Under the pieces are notes generated by a model that did no database searches, was not told where the DNA came from, and worked only from the letters and a program-made list of their open reading frames with translations. The position numbers and the translations under genes were made by a program. 31,948 nucleotides of DNA from JBFIHF01 sp964411125 (GTDB taxonomy: Bacteria; Myxococcota_A; Bradymonadia; Bradymonadales; Bradymonadaceae), in assembly GCA_964411125.1 (NCBI GenBank), contig CAYPJU010000077.1:1-31948 (forward strand). Reading direction: 5' to 3'. This document shows positions 13,690 through 21,885 of the stretch, piece after piece. Numbering within the stretch: the stretch's first letter is position 1; each line of letters starts with the position of its first letter.

Positions 13690-14994
13690 TCAGTAGCTGG
13701 GCAGATACTTGTGAGGAGTGATCGTCTTCGTCTGGTCGTCGATTCGGAGCTGGCATCGAGCGTCGAACTTCGCCTGGCGCAGTGCGGTCGGGGAGAGACA
13801 TGCGCGACGACGGAGTTCTTCCGGCGAAGCTGCGCAGTCGCACGGCTCGCCGGGTCGGGCTTCGTCGCAGCCCGTCAATCCCTCGCCGGGGAGTCCGTAT
13901 CCCTGCCGGGCCACGCGCTTGGACACTTGCTGGAGGAACTCCGGATGATTCGTCGCAACATGCTGGGCGAGAAGAGCGAGCGCTTCGTCGCCGCGAACGT
14001 CACCGGCGACGGCTTCGGCCAGTCTTTCGGAGGGGCAGAGTGCGCCGCTGCACGGCGACGCGGCGCATACCGAAACTTCCACGACTCCCTTCGCGGAGGG
14101 GCAACGGGTCCCCGCCACCGCCAGAGTCCGCAGGGCCTCCTCGGTGCAGGGCCCGGGAGTCTCGAGCAGTGCACAGGCGAGGGCTCCGAGGTCGTCGCGG
14201 CCGGAGGCGGCGAGAATCTCCAGGACCTCGCAGGCCGCCTCGTGGTTGCGCTCGCGGACGGGACTGAACTGCTGAGGGGACGTGAGAGCCGTCGCTGCCT
14301 TCGCGAGCGCAGCGCGGTTCGGGCTCCCGTCTTCACGGTGGCGTTGCAGCGCCCTTCGGAGGACACGGTGGTGTTGCGATGCCCCTTCGATTAGCGCCTC
14401 CCGATCTCGGGTCGCGAGCTCGCGAGCCGGTTCCGAGAGACCTTCGAACGCATCATCCCAGGCGACCGACGGTCGGTGGATGGTGGCATCGAGCGCCCCG
14501 GCGAGGAGACGCTCGTCCCCGGTTCGCTCGACCTCCCGAATGACTGCGGTGACCGCGCCCACGTCTTCCAGCTCGCCGACGTGCCGTGGAAACGAGGGTA
14601 TCTCGGGCAACTCGCCGTCGATCTGGAGGTCGGGGGAGACCACCCTTCGCTCGTTTTCGAGGAGGTAGTGGACGGTCCAGCGAGCGTGGTCGGCGCACCG
14701 GACGAGGATCGTGGAGTGGTCCTGGCTCGCCCGGACGGATACACCACCGTCCTCGCAGCGAAGCGCGAGCGGGTAGGATCCCTTTCGAGCCCCCGACTTC
14801 ACTGCCAACCAGGTGTCGAAACTCCCCTCCCATTCGACGAGATCGTCGCCGGATCCGCCGCAACCGAGCGCTCGGTCGTGCGCGCGACGGATGACGACCT
14901 CGCCGTCCTCCGTCGCTCCGACGACGGCGTCGCCGGTCGAGCAGGACGCGAGCGCGACGAGGATTGGAAATGAGAGCCGACGAGAGAGTGTCAT
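13690..14994 (-). CDS. Hypothetical lipoprotein, helical repeat-like
   Basis: The 434-aa product carries a lipoprotein signal (lipobox LASC, Cys18). About residues 20-130 look beta-rich (GEVVIRRAHDRALGCGG, SVRASQDHSTILVRCADHARWTVHYLL). The rest is alpha-helical and Ala/Glu/Leu-rich, with a HEAT-like character (ALACALLETPGPCTEEALRTLAVAGTRC), and includes many cysteines that could form disulfides outside the cytoplasm. The C-terminal part has a CDEARPGEPCDC cluster. I do not recognise the family. The start at 14994 gives the signal peptide directly; the upstream frame is longer without a better site. It may head the minus-strand cluster that continues with the deaminase. Confidence 0.72.
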   Translation of the reverse strand: MTLSRRLSFPILVALASCSTGDAVVGATEDGEVVIRRAHDRALGCGGSGDDLVEWEGSFDTWLAVKSGARKGSYPLALRCEDGGVSVRASQDHSTILVRCADHARWTVHYLLENERRVVSPDLQIDGELPEIPSFPRHVGELEDVGAVTAVIREVERTGDERLLAGALDATIHRPSVAWDDAFEGLSEPARELATRDREALIEGASQHHRVLRRALQRHREDGSPNRAALAKAATALTSPQQFSPVRERNHEAACEVLEILAASGRDDLGALACALLETPGPCTEEALRTLAVAGTRCPSAKGVVEVSVCAASPCSGALCPSERLAEAVAGDVRGDEALALLAQHVATNHPEFLQQVSKRVARQGYGLPGEGLTGCDEARPGEPCDCAASPEELRRRACLSPTALRQAKFDARCQLRIDDQTKTITPHKYLPSY

Positions 14995-15073
14995 CGGCGG
15001 GAGTGTAGCGGCTGGAGAGGAGTGCCGCCACGGCACAGGGGACGACCGCCCGGTGTGGACGGCCGTCAGTGCG

Positions 15074-15628
15074 TCACTCGGCGGCAGCCGAATCGGAGGC
15101 CTCGGCGAGCACCGCTTGCACCTCGATCGCGATGTTCACGTCCTCGCCGACCAGCACACCGCCGGCCTCGAGGGCCTGGTTCCAAGTGAGGCCGAACTCC
15201 TTACGATTGATCGTCCCGGTGACGGTGAATCCGAGCCGTTGGTTCCCCCAAGGGTCGACTCCGCGGCCGTTGTCTTCGACGTTCAGCGTCACGGGTCGGG
15301 TCGTTCCGCGAATCGTGAGGTCCCCGGTGACTTCGTACCCACTGCCGCTCTTCTTCCAAGACGTGCTCTCGAAGGTGAGCTTCGGGTGATTCTCGACGTC
15401 GAAGAAATCGGCGGAGCGAAGGTGTTCGTCACGCTGATCGTTTCGGGTATTGACGCTCGCGGCTTCGATGGTCGCCTCGACCTTCGAGCTGCCGGGCTGG
15501 TCCGGATCGAACTCCAGCGAGCCGGTCCATTCGTCGAACGTGCCTCGAACCTTGGCGAACATCATGTGGCGAACGCCAAATCCGACTTCCGAGTGCGAGT
15601 TGTCGAAGTTCCATTTCTGAGTGCTCAT
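15074..15628 (-). CDS. YceI family protein
   Basis: This 184-aa lipocalin-fold protein has the typical YceI layout. It begins WNFDNSHSEVGFGVRHMMFAKVRGTFDEW and includes ATIEAASVNTRNDQRDEHLRSADFFDVENHP, GDLTIRGTTRPV and RLGFTVTGTINRKEFGLTWN. YceI barrels bind isoprenoid-like or amphiphilic ligands. Many are periplasmic, but this one has no signal peptide, so it should be cytoplasmic. AGGAG lies eight bases before the ATG. The promoter region shared with arfB contains two direct repeats (15691-15725) that could be its operator. The family is clear; the ligand is not. Confidence 0.92.
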   Translation of the reverse strand: MSTQKWNFDNSHSEVGFGVRHMMFAKVRGTFDEWTGSLEFDPDQPGSSKVEATIEAASVNTRNDQRDEHLRSADFFDVENHPKLTFESTSWKKSGSGYEVTGDLTIRGTTRPVTLNVEDNGRGVDPWGNQRLGFTVTGTINRKEFGLTWNQALEAGGVLVGEDVNIAIEVQAVLAEASDSAAAE

Positions 15629-15690
15629 TTGCTTGTCTCCTGTGTGTTGGTAGTCACTTTTGTCCTTCGCCGACTACGATGCACCGTTTC

Positions 15691-15725
15691 CTGACAACGT
15701 TTGACGATCTTCTGACAATAGTTTG
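15691..15725. promoter_or_regulatory. Two direct repeats, candidate operator of yceI/arfB
   Basis: CTGACAACGTTTG (15691-15703) and CTGACAATAGTTTG (15712-15725) are near-identical and start 21 bp apart, two turns of B-DNA, so a protein could bind both on the same face. They lie in the A+T-richer divergent region, about 65-95 bp ahead of yceI. On the minus strand each includes TTGTCA, which could also serve as a -35 element. Confidence 0.4.
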
Positions 15726-15813
15726 TTCGCATGAGGAAACTAAATCGAAGGAGATGGAGACGTTCGCAGCGAAGTGGTGATAGTGAGGGAAGGCTGAACT
15801 TCGGAGTGCGAAG

Positions 15814-16245
15814 ATGGACGATATCGAAGTGACAGATCGCGTCACGATCCCGGGTTGGGAGACGTGGATGACGACGAGCCGTTCGGGTGGTCCGGGGGGG
15901 CAGCACGCGAACAAGACGAGCTCGAAGGTGACGCTGTACTGGGATCTCGCGGGGACCACGGCGCTGACCGACGCTCAGCGGAACCGAGTGCGGCAACGTT
16001 TGTCGAGCCACCTGAACGACGACGGATCGATTCAAGTGACGTGCGACGAGACGCGCAGCCAGCACAACAATCGAAAGATCGCGCAGGAGCGGTTGGGGGA
16101 GATGGTTCGCAAGGCGATGAAGCCTCGGAAGCGGCGGAAGAAGACGCGCGCTCCCCGCTGGGTCGATCGGCAGCGGGTTCGCGAAAAGCGGCGGCGCGGG
16201 CGGGTCAAGGAGCTCCGGAAGGATCCGAAGGAGCCCCTCGACTAG
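15814..16245 (+). CDS. ArfB-type peptidyl-tRNA hydrolase for stalled ribosomes
   Basis: This is a release-factor-like protein that frees stalled ribosomes by hydrolysing peptidyl-tRNA. The GGQ motif is intact within SRSGGPGGQHANKTSSKV (Gly28, Gly29, Gln30). The C-terminus (about 100-137) is the Lys/Arg-rich tail that enters the empty mRNA channel. Length (143 aa) matches ArfB/YaeJ, and codon-recognition domains of true release factors are missing. GGAG is eight bases before the ATG. Its TAG stop interlocks with that of the converging ATP-grasp gene through CTAG at 16242-16245. Confidence 0.92.
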   Translation: MDDIEVTDRVTIPGWETWMTTSRSGGPGGQHANKTSSKVTLYWDLAGTTALTDAQRNRVRQRLSSHLNDDGSIQVTCDETRSQHNNRKIAQERLGEMVRKAMKPRKRRKKTRAPRWVDRQRVREKRRRGRVKELRKDPKEPLD

Positions 16246-17186
16246 GCGGCCGAGGCTCGGTCGAGTTCCCGCGCGACGAGGTCGGCGATCGCGCCCATCC
16301 CCGAAAGGCCGTGCTTGTCTTCGACGTCGGAGTTGAAGTTGGTGGTGCCGTTGATGTCGTAGACGTAACGGTTTCCTTGGGCGTCTTCGACGAACTCGAT
16401 CCCTGCGACGTCGAGCGCGTTGTCTCGCATCAGGGCGACGAGCTGTGCGACGAGCGGCTCGTCGGCGCGAAAATCGTCGCGGAGGCGGAAGCGTCCGGTG
16501 TCTGCGGAGTCGACGGGGCAGAACGCGGCGTCGTCGATCGCGCAGGCGTCGGCGGGACAGAGTTCGAAGCCCTGCTCGGTGCTGGAAGCGATCGCGTACT
16601 GGAAGACACCATCGACGATCTCGACACGGGTGATGAAGGGCTCGGGAGGTTCGATGTACTGCTGCAGCAGGAAGACACCCCCGGGGTCGTCTTCGAGCTC
16701 GTCGGAGGTGACGTATTGTTCGAACCCGTCGAGGGTGCGGAAGAGCCGAATGCCGAGGCCCTTCCCACCCTGATTGTGTTTGGTGATGAAGGGGGTGGGC
16801 ATTTTTCGCCCTGCGTCCAGTAGCGCCTTGCGGCCGACGACGCCGAGAGTGTGTGGGGTCTTGATGCCGGCGCGGCGCAGGGCGATATCCTGTTTGACCT
16901 TGGAGACCTCGAGTTCGAAGGCGCGTGAACCGTTGACGACCCGGCGCCCGTGAGCCTCGAGGTGTGCGAGGTACTCGCGGACGAACTGCACCCCCCCCTG
17001 GTGGCCTCGGGTGTGGGACGAGGGGGACATCCGGTTGAGGTAGACACCCGGTTCGGGTGTCGCGGCGCAGTCGATCACGCCCCCTTCGACGAAGAGTGGT
17101 TCGAACGGAATCTGCCGGGCTTGGAGCGCGGTCGTCAGCGGCGGCAGCCAATCTTCGTTTTCGTAGAGAATCCAGGCGCGGTTCAT
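16242..17186 (-). CDS. ATP-grasp family ligase-like protein
   Basis: The 314-aa protein shows the ATP-grasp pattern. It has an N-terminal domain, then VSKVKQDIALRRAGIKTPHTLGV, a phosphate-loop-like segment FITKHNQGGKGLGIRLF, QQYIEPPEPFITRVEIVDG, and the metal-binding end GIEFVEDAQGNRYVYDINGTTNFN. This resembles the RimK/LysX group, which forms carboxylate-amine bonds with ATP. No peptide substrate or carrier protein gene lies nearby, so the substrate is unknown. The start at 17186 follows GAGGA and removes a 34-residue upstream extension. The gene converges on arfB with overlapping stops and is divergent from the AI-2E transporter gene. Confidence 0.8.
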   Translation of the reverse strand: MNRAWILYENEDWLPPLTTALQARQIPFEPLFVEGGVIDCAATPEPGVYLNRMSPSSHTRGHQGGVQFVREYLAHLEAHGRRVVNGSRAFELEVSKVKQDIALRRAGIKTPHTLGVVGRKALLDAGRKMPTPFITKHNQGGKGLGIRLFRTLDGFEQYVTSDELEDDPGGVFLLQQYIEPPEPFITRVEIVDGVFQYAIASSTEQGFELCPADACAIDDAAFCPVDSADTGRFRLRDDFRADEPLVAQLVALMRDNALDVAGIEFVEDAQGNRYVYDINGTTNFNSDVEDKHGLSGMGAIADLVARELDRASAA

Positions 17187-17276
17187 GTCGAGTCCTCGGG
17201 GTTCGTTGTGGAGCGCCAGACTTAGCAGAGACGGCGCCGAAAGTGGAACGAAGGCTGAGGCGCGGCCCGCTGAAGG

Positions 17277-17304
17277 TGGACGAAGCACGGCGGCGGCTTA
17301 GTTT
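17277..17304 (+). promoter_or_regulatory. Candidate sigma-70-type promoter, leaderless start
   Basis: TGGACG (17277-17282) and TAGTTT (17299-17304) are 16 bp apart. The -10-like element ends six bases before the ATG at 17311, and no Shine-Dalgarno is present. A transcript starting at or near the A of ATG would be leaderless. Both hexamers deviate from consensus. Confidence 0.3.
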
Positions 17305-17310
17305 GCACCC

Positions 17311-18447
17311 ATGAGCAACTCGAAACGAAGTGAATTGTCGAGCTTCACGAAGCGCACTGCGGTGGTGGTGGGTCTAATCACCGCGTTCGTCGCGGTGGGG
17401 TACTTCATCTACCGCACACTGAACGTGATTCTCCTCCTGTTCCTCGGCGTCTTGTTCACGGTCTTTCTGGACATGCTCGCGTGCACGACGGCTCGCCACA
17501 CACCGCTGTCGCGCAAGGCCGCCCTGGGAATCCACGTCGTCGTGCTGACGGCACTGTTCGGCGCAGGCGCGTACTTTCTGGCACCGCTTCTGGGGGATCA
17601 GTTGGGGCAGCTCGTGACGACGGCGCCGAAGGGGCTCGAGGCGCTTCACGACTGGTTGCGCGACTTCGCCTGGGGTGACGAGGTGTGGGCGACGATCGCG
17701 CCCAGCACCGACGTGGCCGAACAGGTTTCCGGCAAGAACATTCGAGACGCGGTCTTCACGACGTTCGGGGTCCTGGGGGACAGCCTCTTCGTGATCATCT
17801 CGGGGCTTTACATGGCGATCTCGCCGAAGACCTACCGCAACGGGGTGCTCTCGGTGATCCCACCGGAGGGTCGGGAGCGGGCGAACGAAGTGATGGGGAT
17901 CATGTTCGCGACGCTTCAGCGTTGGCTGCAGGGGCAGTTGATGGCGATGGCGATCGTGGGAACCCTCTTCGGGGTTGGTCTCGCGATTCTCGGGGTGAAC
18001 CTCGCGCTGGTGCTCGGACTCATCGCCGGCCTGCTGGCGTTCGTCCCGATCGTAGGCTCGTTCCTCGCAGTGATCCCTGCGGTGGCCGTGGCGATGGCCC
18101 AAGATCCTCAGTTGGTGCTCTGGGTGGGGGTCGTCTATCTGGCGATTCAGACGCTGGAGAGCTACTTCATCACGCCGATGATCCAGGAGCGCGCGGTGAG
18201 CATGCCGCCGGTCCTGCTGTTGACGGCCCAGCTGGTGATGTACCTGCTGGGGGGTGGCCTGGGCGTCATCGTCGCGACGCCGGTGGCAATCTTCGTGATC
18301 GTGATCGTGCGCGAGATCTACATCAAGGACTTCCTGGGGGCGGAGCCGGTGACGGACGCCGACACGGCGGACCAGCCGGAGTGCCCTCCCCTGCCGGACA
18401 TCGACGAGATCGACGGGGTGGACGCGGGCGGCACCGTACCGGCATAG
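17311..18447 (+). CDS. AI-2E family transporter (PerM/YdiK-like)
   Basis: This 378-aa integral membrane protein has about seven or eight transmembrane helices and the features of the AI-2E family: an early helix pair (VGYFIYRTLNVILLLFLGVLFTVFLDML), a large soluble loop after the third helix (about 100-150), and the conserved late segments LQRWLQGQLMAMAIVGTLFG, GLIAGLLAFVPIVGSFLAVIPA and YFITPMIQERAVSMPP. Members act as permeases, a few on autoinducer-2 or Na+/Li+, and most have no known substrate. The C-terminus is acidic. It stops 7 bp from the converging lipoprotein gene at 18455. Confidence 0.9.
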   Translation: MSNSKRSELSSFTKRTAVVVGLITAFVAVGYFIYRTLNVILLLFLGVLFTVFLDMLACTTARHTPLSRKAALGIHVVVLTALFGAGAYFLAPLLGDQLGQLVTTAPKGLEALHDWLRDFAWGDEVWATIAPSTDVAEQVSGKNIRDAVFTTFGVLGDSLFVIISGLYMAISPKTYRNGVLSVIPPEGRERANEVMGIMFATLQRWLQGQLMAMAIVGTLFGVGLAILGVNLALVLGLIAGLLAFVPIVGSFLAVIPAVAVAMAQDPQLVLWVGVVYLAIQTLESYFITPMIQERAVSMPPVLLLTAQLVMYLLGGGLGVIVATPVAIFVIVIVREIYIKDFLGAEPVTDADTADQPECPPLPDIDEIDGVDAGGTVPA

Positions 18448-18454
18448 CTGCGGC

Positions 18455-19660
18455 TCAAGGAGTCGTCGTGGTCACTTCGTAGACGACGCTTTCGGTGTCG
18501 TACGGGTCGAACTCCACGGCCTCGCACTCGACGTCTTGGAGGGTCGCCGGCAACCCATTGGTCGCGCCGGTCGCCCAGCAGAACTGCGCGGTCACGCGAT
18601 CGGATGGCCGCAGCTCGCGTTCGCACCTCTCACCGCCGACATCTCCGAGTCCGAAATGTGTCACAGACCACGTGAAGCTCCGCGAGCTCCCGGCTGGGAA
18701 CTCGAACGCTTCGATGGTGGGCGCGGGACAGCCGATGGCCGGGCACGCGGGGTTGCAGGTCTGCACCCCCTCTTGCGCCACCTCGACGCACGAACAGACG
18801 TTGCAGTCCTCGTACGTTCGCAACAATTCGGGCCCGTCGCTGTAGGGGTTCTCTTGCGCCAACTGGAGCCAGACGCCAGTGTCACAGAAGCTGGTTCCAC
18901 CGTCGGTGTGGGCGTAGAGGTCCGTACCGGTCGCGTTCTTCATCTCGAACGTGATCGTGCGCTGGACGAGCTCGGGGATCACGACTTCGACCAGACCGTC
19001 GGTGCGTTCGAATTCGACCTCGGTGCACGACTCCTCGGCGAGTTCTCCGAAAGGACCGAACTCGTCGGTGACGAACGCGTCGGCCCAGCAGAACGTCGCG
19101 GTGAGGGCGCCGGTCGGCTCCTCGAGTACCTCACAGTAGCCGGTGTCGCGCTCTTCCCCCATGCGGAAGAGACCGTCCCAGGTGAACTCGCGCGCTTCGC
19201 CAGGGGCGAGCTGGGCGTAGTCGACCTGAACGCCCGGAGCACAGTCGAACGCGCAGACGGCGCACTCGGGCTCGGCGCAGGAGCAGGCGGAGCAGTCCGA
19301 CCCGATCTTCTGCCGCACGCCGTCCTGAGCGACCTCGAGCCAGAAACCCGGCTCGCAGCTCGCGTCGCCCGCCACGCGGTTGTACGCGAAGACGGGTGCG
19401 CCCGAGGTGTTCTCGAGGCGGAAGACGACGTCTCGGGTCGGGGGGCCCATGTCCTCTCCGCCCCCGGCGTCGTGATCCCCTCCATCTCCGCCTCCTCCAA
19501 TGTCGAGAAATCCACCCTGGTCGTCCCCTCCACCTGCGTCCGGGCGAGGGTCGCCGAGATCCCAGACTCCGCCGTCCGCCCCCGGCGGTTTGGGGTCACT
19601 TTCGGGCGTACATGCGGCGAAGAAAACAAACAGCGAGACGAGAACAGTTTTGAGCTTCAT
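18455..19660 (-). CDS. Lipoprotein with a duplicated Cys-rich domain
   Basis: The 401-aa product has a lipoprotein signal (lipobox FAAC, Cys17) and an Asp/Gly-rich linker (about 20-73). Two copies of one domain follow (about 78-225 and 236-395). Both copies contain a strand like FRLENTSGAPVFAY / FEMKNATGTDLYAH, a C-x-x-GxWLxxAQ segment, a CSAC / CNVC cluster, FTW, and a TATFCWA / TAQFCWA segment. The copies differ at most positions, so the duplication is old. The fold is not recognised. GGAGG precedes the ATG, and a sigma-54-like promoter lies at 19692-19707. A surface or periplasmic binding role is plausible but not shown. Confidence 0.8.
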   Translation of the reverse strand: MKLKTVLVSLFVFFAACTPESDPKPPGADGGVWDLGDPRPDAGGGDDQGGFLDIGGGGDGGDHDAGGGEDMGPPTRDVVFRLENTSGAPVFAYNRVAGDASCEPGFWLEVAQDGVRQKIGSDCSACSCAEPECAVCAFDCAPGVQVDYAQLAPGEAREFTWDGLFRMGEERDTGYCEVLEEPTGALTATFCWADAFVTDEFGPFGELAEESCTEVEFERTDGLVEVVIPELVQRTITFEMKNATGTDLYAHTDGGTSFCDTGVWLQLAQENPYSDGPELLRTYEDCNVCSCVEVAQEGVQTCNPACPAIGCPAPTIEAFEFPAGSSRSFTWSVTHFGLGDVGGERCERELRPSDRVTAQFCWATGATNGLPATLQDVECEAVEFDPYDTESVVYEVTTTTP

Positions 19661-19691
19661 CGGTACCTCCATCGAATTCGAGCTCTGGACA

Positions 19692-19707
19692 TACAAATTC
19701 GGTGCCA
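19692..19707 (-). promoter_or_regulatory. Sigma-54-like promoter, -24/-12
   Basis: On the minus strand the sequence is TGGCACC, four bases, then TTGTA. The -24 element is near-perfect and the 10-bp spacing between GG and the -12 dinucleotide is correct; the -12 element is TTGT instead of TTGC. It lies 32 nt from the ATG at 19660, giving a leader of about 20 nt that holds the GGAGG site, the same geometry as at 1937-1952. Confidence 0.5.
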
Positions 19708-19830
19708 CGCGCGGAGGCCCGCCACATAGGCGGGGGAGAGCGACACTGGCGTCAGAAATCTGAGGTTCGAGGGTGGCGAGGCCCCGGATCTTCGACTCGA
19801 AATCGCGGGCCGACGATCGCACCGAGCACG

Positions 19831-21690
19831 CTAGTCCGACGCCGGTGTCGCCCGGTAGAGGATGAGTGCGAACGCGGTCAGGGCGAAGAAGTGCCCGAGC
19901 CCGAAACAGACGCTCCCGAGCTCGGGGCGCAACGCCGCCGCGAGCGCGGCGGCGAAATAGAAGGGAGCCGCGACCCAGGCGCGGCGGTCGATCGTCATCG
20001 CCCCGAAGGTGCTCACCAGCGCGACGAGGGAGAGGTCGAGCGCCATCGCATGACCGAGGTCGAGGAAGCCTGCCCACGACATCCCACGCAGTGCGAGCCC
20101 GAAGAGGCTCATGAGCCAGACGAGATAGACGACCTGGCGGTTCACGAGGGTCGCGAAGAGGCGCTCGTTGAAGACGGCGGACAGGATGGCGAGTACCGTG
20201 AGGTATCCGACATGCCCGAGGAACACTTGAACCGGGGTGGTCGTGACTCCTGCGAGCCACGGCACGAGGTGAATGACGCCGATGGCCGTCGCGATACCGA
20301 CCCACAGCGCGGCACGGGCGGCCGCGGAGACGTTGGGATCGAACTCGTAGCGGAGCTTTTCCAGCTCCACGAGCTCCTTTGTCCGAGCCTCGAGAGCTCT
20401 CGTGACCCGGACCTCGAGTTCTTCGTCGGGCGTCGGGAGTTCGTGGACCAGGGCGAGCGCGTTGGAGGGATTTCCGCGCTCCATCTCCCATTCGATCATC
20501 TCCAGGAGGAGCTCGCGCTCGTCCGCGGTGACGGTGACGGATTCGGGGTTGAGGCGGCCGGCGTCCTTGAAGGACTGTCGAGCCGCGCCGAACGCGGCAT
20601 AGACCGCGGGCTCGGGCGCGGACTTGGAGACAGCTTCTCGGAAGGCACCAGCCTGCTTGAGTGCCGAGCCGTAGACATTGCGGGCGGCGGCGTTGGCGCT
20701 GTATCGCTCCAGCGCCTGGCGAAACTCGACGATGCTGTCGTACCGCTGGTACGGCATCGATTTGAGCGCACGCTTCGCGACCTCCACGAGGTCGGGGGGA
20801 GCATCTTCGGGGAAGGCGCGGTCAGGCGAGTTGTAGCAGTAGTCGAAGACCTCTTTCATGGACGAGCCGCGGTTTGGCGGCAATCCGGTCAGGAGCGAGT
20901 AGAGCATCCCGCCCATCAGGTAGATGTCGGTCTGGGGGGTGGGGGGCCGGTTCGCCATCTGTTCGGGGGCCATGAATGCCGGCGTCCCCCGGACGCGTCC
21001 GTCGTCGAGGGGACGCGGGATCGTCGAGGGTACGTCGTCGCGGAAGGCGACGGCGGTCCCCCAGTCGACGAGATAGACGTCGTTGTAGCGCCCGATCATG
21101 ATGTTGGCGGGCTTGATGTCGAGGTGGACGATCCCGTGTTCGTGCGCGAACTGCAGGGCATGACAAACGCCGATCAGGACGCGGACGTTCTCGTCGAAGG
21201 GGGCGGCGTGTTCAGGCTCGGTGAGGCGATCGGCGAACGTGATCCCTTCGATTCGCTTCATGGCGACGACGAGCTCGCCCTCCTCGTTTCTGCCGACGAT
21301 GTGGACAGGGACGATGTTGGGATGTTCGAGATAGCCCATCACGAGGGCCTCGCGCAGGAGCATCCGCTCCTGCATCGTCTCGGTACTCGAACCGTGCGCC
21401 GTCTTCACGGCCACGTCGCGGCGCAGGGCGGGTTGGGTGGCGAGATGGACTTCGCCGATTCCGCCCTTGCCGAGCTTCAGGTTCGCCATCTCCAGCAGGC
21501 TCGGACGGTTGCCGACACGCTGCAACGGCACCAACGGCAGACTCTCGAGCGGTGGTTCGCCCTCCTCGCTCTCGTAGCGAATCGTCGCCCCGAAATCCTC
21601 GGCGTCGACGATCTCCGGGTGCTTGCTCGCGCGCGCCCAGATCGCCGCGAACTCGGGGAGCTTCGTCGTCCTTTTTTCGGTATTGGCCAT
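19831..21690 (-). CDS. Ser/Thr kinase with HLD/DWG motifs and six membrane helices
   Basis: The 619-aa protein has an N-terminal Hanks-type kinase (about 66-345): glycine loop GKGGIG (74-79), VAVK (Lys96), HLDIKPAN (189-196) and DWG (209-211), then GTPAFMAPEQM. Arg of the HRD motif is Leu and Phe of DFG is Trp; the catalytic Asp191, Asn196 and Asp209 remain, so activity is likely. A helical linker (about 345-435) with TPR-like content leads to six hydrophobic helices (about 440-615), instead of the single helix and sensor domain usual for PknB-like kinases. The start at 21690 is supported by the kinase placement. It is divergent from the helicase gene with a 195-bp gap. Confidence 0.88.
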   Translation of the reverse strand: MANTEKRTTKLPEFAAIWARASKHPEIVDAEDFGATIRYESEEGEPPLESLPLVPLQRVGNRPSLLEMANLKLGKGGIGEVHLATQPALRRDVAVKTAHGSSTETMQERMLLREALVMGYLEHPNIVPVHIVGRNEEGELVVAMKRIEGITFADRLTEPEHAAPFDENVRVLIGVCHALQFAHEHGIVHLDIKPANIMIGRYNDVYLVDWGTAVAFRDDVPSTIPRPLDDGRVRGTPAFMAPEQMANRPPTPQTDIYLMGGMLYSLLTGLPPNRGSSMKEVFDYCYNSPDRAFPEDAPPDLVEVAKRALKSMPYQRYDSIVEFRQALERYSANAAARNVYGSALKQAGAFREAVSKSAPEPAVYAAFGAARQSFKDAGRLNPESVTVTADERELLLEMIEWEMERGNPSNALALVHELPTPDEELEVRVTRALEARTKELVELEKLRYEFDPNVSAAARAALWVGIATAIGVIHLVPWLAGVTTTPVQVFLGHVGYLTVLAILSAVFNERLFATLVNRQVVYLVWLMSLFGLALRGMSWAGFLDLGHAMALDLSLVALVSTFGAMTIDRRAWVAAPFYFAAALAAALRPELGSVCFGLGHFFALTAFALILYRATPASD

Positions 21691-21873
21691 GGTTCTTGCG
21701 GCAACGATACAACGAAACCCGCCGGAGCGGGAAGGAGAACCGCTTCCCCGCGTAGTGTGCGGTGATGTGGGAGGGAGCGGCTCCAGTCGCGACCGATACG
21801 CGTCGGCGCAGCGATCGGATCATCGCGCGAAGAGGCGACGGCGCGACGATTCCGCGAGGTCGGGGGCGCATGG

Positions 21874-21879
21874 TATCTT
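21874..21879 (+). promoter_or_regulatory. -10-like element directly before the helicase start
   Basis: TATCTT ends six bases before the ATG at 21886, and there is no Shine-Dalgarno in between. If used, transcription would begin at or next to the start codon and give a leaderless mRNA. No good -35 is visible. Confidence 0.25.
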
Positions 21880-21885
21880 CGCGAC

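Noticed and set aside
19673..19686. GAATTCGAGCTC resembling a cloning-vector polylinker
   Set aside because: Only 12 bases match, the order of flanking sites differs from pUC-type linkers, and both sides continue as ordinary promoter and leader sequence of the lipoprotein gene.
19702..21765. 687-codon plus-strand frame opposite the six-helix kinase
   Set aside because: The minus strand encodes an obvious kinase with intact motifs; the plus frame is a typical third-position GC artefact.
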